Shown in pieces: positions 6,551 to 7,792 of a stretch of 7,792 nucleotides of DNA. The stretch spans positions 1 through 7,792 of the forward strand of contig JAGREF010000385.1 of NCBI GenBank assembly GCA_020446665.1, given 5' to 3'. Origin of the DNA: Sphingomonadaceae bacterium. GTDB taxonomy: Bacteria; Pseudomonadota; Alphaproteobacteria; Sphingomonadales; Sphingomonadaceae. Every line of letters starts with the position of its first letter. Positions within the stretch are counted from its first letter, which is position 1. A model generated the notes under the pieces. It was not told the DNA's origin and ran no database searches. It saw nothing but the letters and a program-made list of their open reading frames with translations. The translations under genes and the position numbers were made by a program.

Positions 6551-6586
6551 ACACATGCCTTTCGAATAGCCGAAAGGAAAATGTGT
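6551..6586 (+). promoter_or_regulatory. Hairpin enclosing the ribosome site and start codon of the CNT gene
   Basis: Inner stem: CCTTTCG (6558-6564) pairs perfectly with CGAAAGG (6571-6577) around a six-base loop. Outer stem: ACACAT (6551-6556) pairs perfectly with ATGTGT (6581-6586). The internal loop has one base (G6557) on one side and three (A6578-A6580) on the other. The Shine-Dalgarno AAAGGA (6573-6578) is mostly in the inner stem and the GTG start (6585-6587) has two of its three bases in the outer stem, so folding would hide both. The base pairing is seen directly in the sequence; a regulatory role (for example a thermosensor, a protein-binding site or simple translational damping) is inference. 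Confidence 0.55.
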
Positions 6587-7792
6587 GCCGCCTCAGCTGA
6601 TCTCGCTGGCAGGGATTCTGGTCCTGTTGCTCGTTGCCTTCCTGCTGTCGAACGCCAAGCGGAACATCCGTTTTCGGGTGGTTGCGGCTGCCTTTGGATT
6701 GCAGGCAGGGATCGCCGTGCTGGTGCTGCGCACGCCATGGGGTGCCGGAGCGATCCAGGTTCTGGCAGACGGGGTTGCTGCGCTGCTCTCCTATGCCGGG
6801 GCCGGGACCCAGTTCCTGTTTGGCAGCAACGAGGCCAACCCTTTGGCGAACACCTTTGCGATCGGAGCTTTGCCGGTAATCATCTTCTTCGCTTCGCTGG
6901 TTTCGATCCTCTACCACCTCGGCATCATGCAGCGCGTGGTCCGCTGGGTGGGTGGCGCGATTGGCTTGGCAACAGGCATTTCCAAGGTGGAATCGCTGGG
7001 TGCGGCGGCCAACATCTTTGTCGGGCAGTCCGAAAGCCCGCTGGTGGTGCGCCCCTATCTCGCAGCCCTTGCCCCCTCGCGTCTGTTCACTCTGATGAGC
7101 GTGGGTATGGCGGGCGTGGCAGGGACCATCCTTGCCGCCTATGCGGGCCTGCTGGGTCCGTCCTACCTGCCCATTCTGCTCGCGGCGGCCTTCATGTCTG
7201 CTCCGGGCGGTATCCTGATGGCCAAGATTATCATGCCCGACACAGACGACAGCGGGGGCGACCCCGAAGGCACGGTGAAGCTACCGGAAGCAAGGATCAG
7301 CTCGGAAGGGCCCGCAGCCCTGACCGAAGGGGGCGAGAAGCCGCATGAAGTCGAAGCGGCCGAGCATTTTGACGAGAGCGGACGCGCAGCCAACATTATC
7401 GAGGCCGCAGCGCAAGGGGCGCAGACCGGCCTGAAACTGGCCGTGGCTGTCGGGGCCATGGTGCTCACCTTCGTCTCCCTGATCGCGCTGGCAAACGGTC
7501 TGCTCGGCTCGCTGGGGGACCTGCTGGGCGCGCCCGGCCTGACATTCCAGAAAATCCTCGGCTGGGTCTTTGCCCCGATCATGTTCCTGATCGGTGTGCC
7601 GTGGGAGGAAGCAGGCGCTGCGGGCGGTCTGTTCGGCACCAAGATCGTGCTGAATGAATTCGTCGCTTTCATCGACCTTGGCGCGATGGACAATTCGCTG
7701 CTGAGCGAACGCGCCCGCGCCATCGTGACCTTTGCCTTGTGCGGTTTTGCCAATTTCAGCTCAATCGCCATCCAGATGGCGGTAACCGGCGG
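6585..7792 (+). CDS. Concentrative nucleoside transporter (CNT/NupC family), C-terminus cut by window edge
   Basis: Imports nucleosides across the inner membrane with Na+ or H+ symport. 402 codons are visible with no stop; family members of this style usually end shortly after the last motif seen here, so little is missing. The GTG at 6585 is chosen because AAAGGA (6573-6578) lies six bases upstream and a TAG (6567-6569) closes the frame just before it. Signatures: GQSESPLVV (147-155) in the first re-entrant hairpin, NEFVAFIDL (357-365) with the key glutamate E358, SERARAI (374-380), and ALCGFANFSSIAIQ (384-397). Q148/S149/E150, E358, N390 and S393 correspond by motif to nucleoside-contacting residues of Vibrio CNT (Q154/T155/E156, E332, N368, S371), with Ser in place of the central Thr. 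Residues about 218-266 form a long acidic hydrophilic linker between membrane segments. The start codon is enclosed in a hairpin. The family is secure; H+ or Na+ coupling is unresolved. Confidence 0.95.
   Translation, partial: MPPQLISLAGILVLLLVAFLLSNAKRNIRFRVVAAAFGLQAGIAVLVLRTPWGAGAIQVLADGVAALLSYAGAGTQFLFGSNEANPLANTFAIGALPVIIFFASLVSILYHLGIMQRVVRWVGGAIGLATGISKVESLGAAANIFVGQSESPLVVRPYLAALAPSRLFTLMSVGMAGVAGTILAAYAGLLGPSYLPILLAAAFMSAPGGILMAKIIMPDTDDSGGDPEGTVKLPEARISSEGPAALTEGGEKPHEVEAAEHFDESGRAANIIEAAAQGAQTGLKLAVAVGAMVLTFVSLIALANGLLGSLGDLLGAPGLTFQKILGWVFAPIMFLIGVPWEEAGAAGGLFGTKIVLNEFVAFIDLGAMDNSLLSERARAIVTFALCGFANFSSIAIQMAVTG

Larger units (their letters stand above)
6350..6584. other. Divergent intergenic region between the glycan operon and the nucleoside transporter
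   Basis: These 235 bases separate two divergent units. On the minus side are the GT2 ribosome site AGGGGG (6356-6361), a directly repeated TGCCCGC (6374-6380 and 6391-6397, 17 bases apart) within the likely leader, and a TATAAT hexamer (6436-6441). On the plus side, CATAAT (6465-6470) and TTGACG (6470-6475) are promoter-like hexamers but neither has a properly spaced partner. A start-codon hairpin occupies 6551-6586. The block 6431-6450 is clearly A+T-rich compared with its surroundings, as expected for a promoter core. I find no small gene here. Confidence 0.6.

Noticed and set aside
6581..7348. A 255-codon frame starting ATG at 6581 on the plus strand
   Set aside because: It overlaps the CNT gene in another frame. 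The translation is Arg/Gly/Cys-rich without motifs, while the frame from GTG 6585 shows unmistakable CNT signatures.
7163..7771. A 202-codon minus-strand frame under the CNT gene
   Set aside because: It is the antisense shadow of the CNT coding region, Ser/Pro/Ala-rich with no recognisable domain.

Overview
The window is G+C-rich DNA whose codon use, gene order and protein types suggest an alphaproteobacterium, most likely from the Sphingomonadales/Erythrobacter-like group. This is an inference from protein style; there is no rRNA or marker gene that settles it. It looks chromosomal. There is no insertion sequence, integrase, tRNA, CRISPR array or phage gene, and coding density is very high.

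Layout from left to right. (1) Positions 1-268, minus strand: the N-terminal 89 codons of dihydroxy-acid dehydratase (ilvD), cut by the window edge. (2) A 227-base divergent intergenic region. (3) 496-2223, plus strand: a 575-residue polytopic membrane protein resembling a GT-C glycosyltransferase. (4) 6349 down to 2228, minus strand: a compact five-gene operon transcribed as GT2 glycosyltransferase with a membrane tail, SAM methyltransferase, GtrA-family membrane protein, second SAM methyltransferase, GT4 glycosyltransferase. The first four genes are joined by 1-4 base stop/start overlaps. The fifth follows after 15 bases. (5) A 235-base divergent intergenic region holding the operon's likely promoter and a striking hairpin. 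(6) From 6585 to the window end, plus strand: a concentrative nucleoside transporter (CNT family), cut by the right edge. No gene-free stretch exceeds 300 bases.

Working model. The operon plus the convergent membrane protein has the parts of a GtrA/GtrB/GtrX-like glycan-modification system. The GT2 enzyme would load a sugar onto a polyprenyl phosphate in the cytoplasm, GtrA would help move it across the membrane, and the GT-C-like protein would transfer it to an acceptor in the periplasm. The two methyltransferases and the GT4 enzyme would methylate or extend the glycan or its lipid carrier. Family assignments rest on visible motifs. The joint pathway, the substrates and the participation of the convergent gene are inference.

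The two most notable non-coding or system-level observations are a 7-bp + 6-bp hairpin (6551-6586) that contains both the Shine-Dalgarno sequence and the GTG start codon of the nucleoside transporter gene, and the insertion of two methyltransferases in a gtr-like operon facing a GT-C-like gene.
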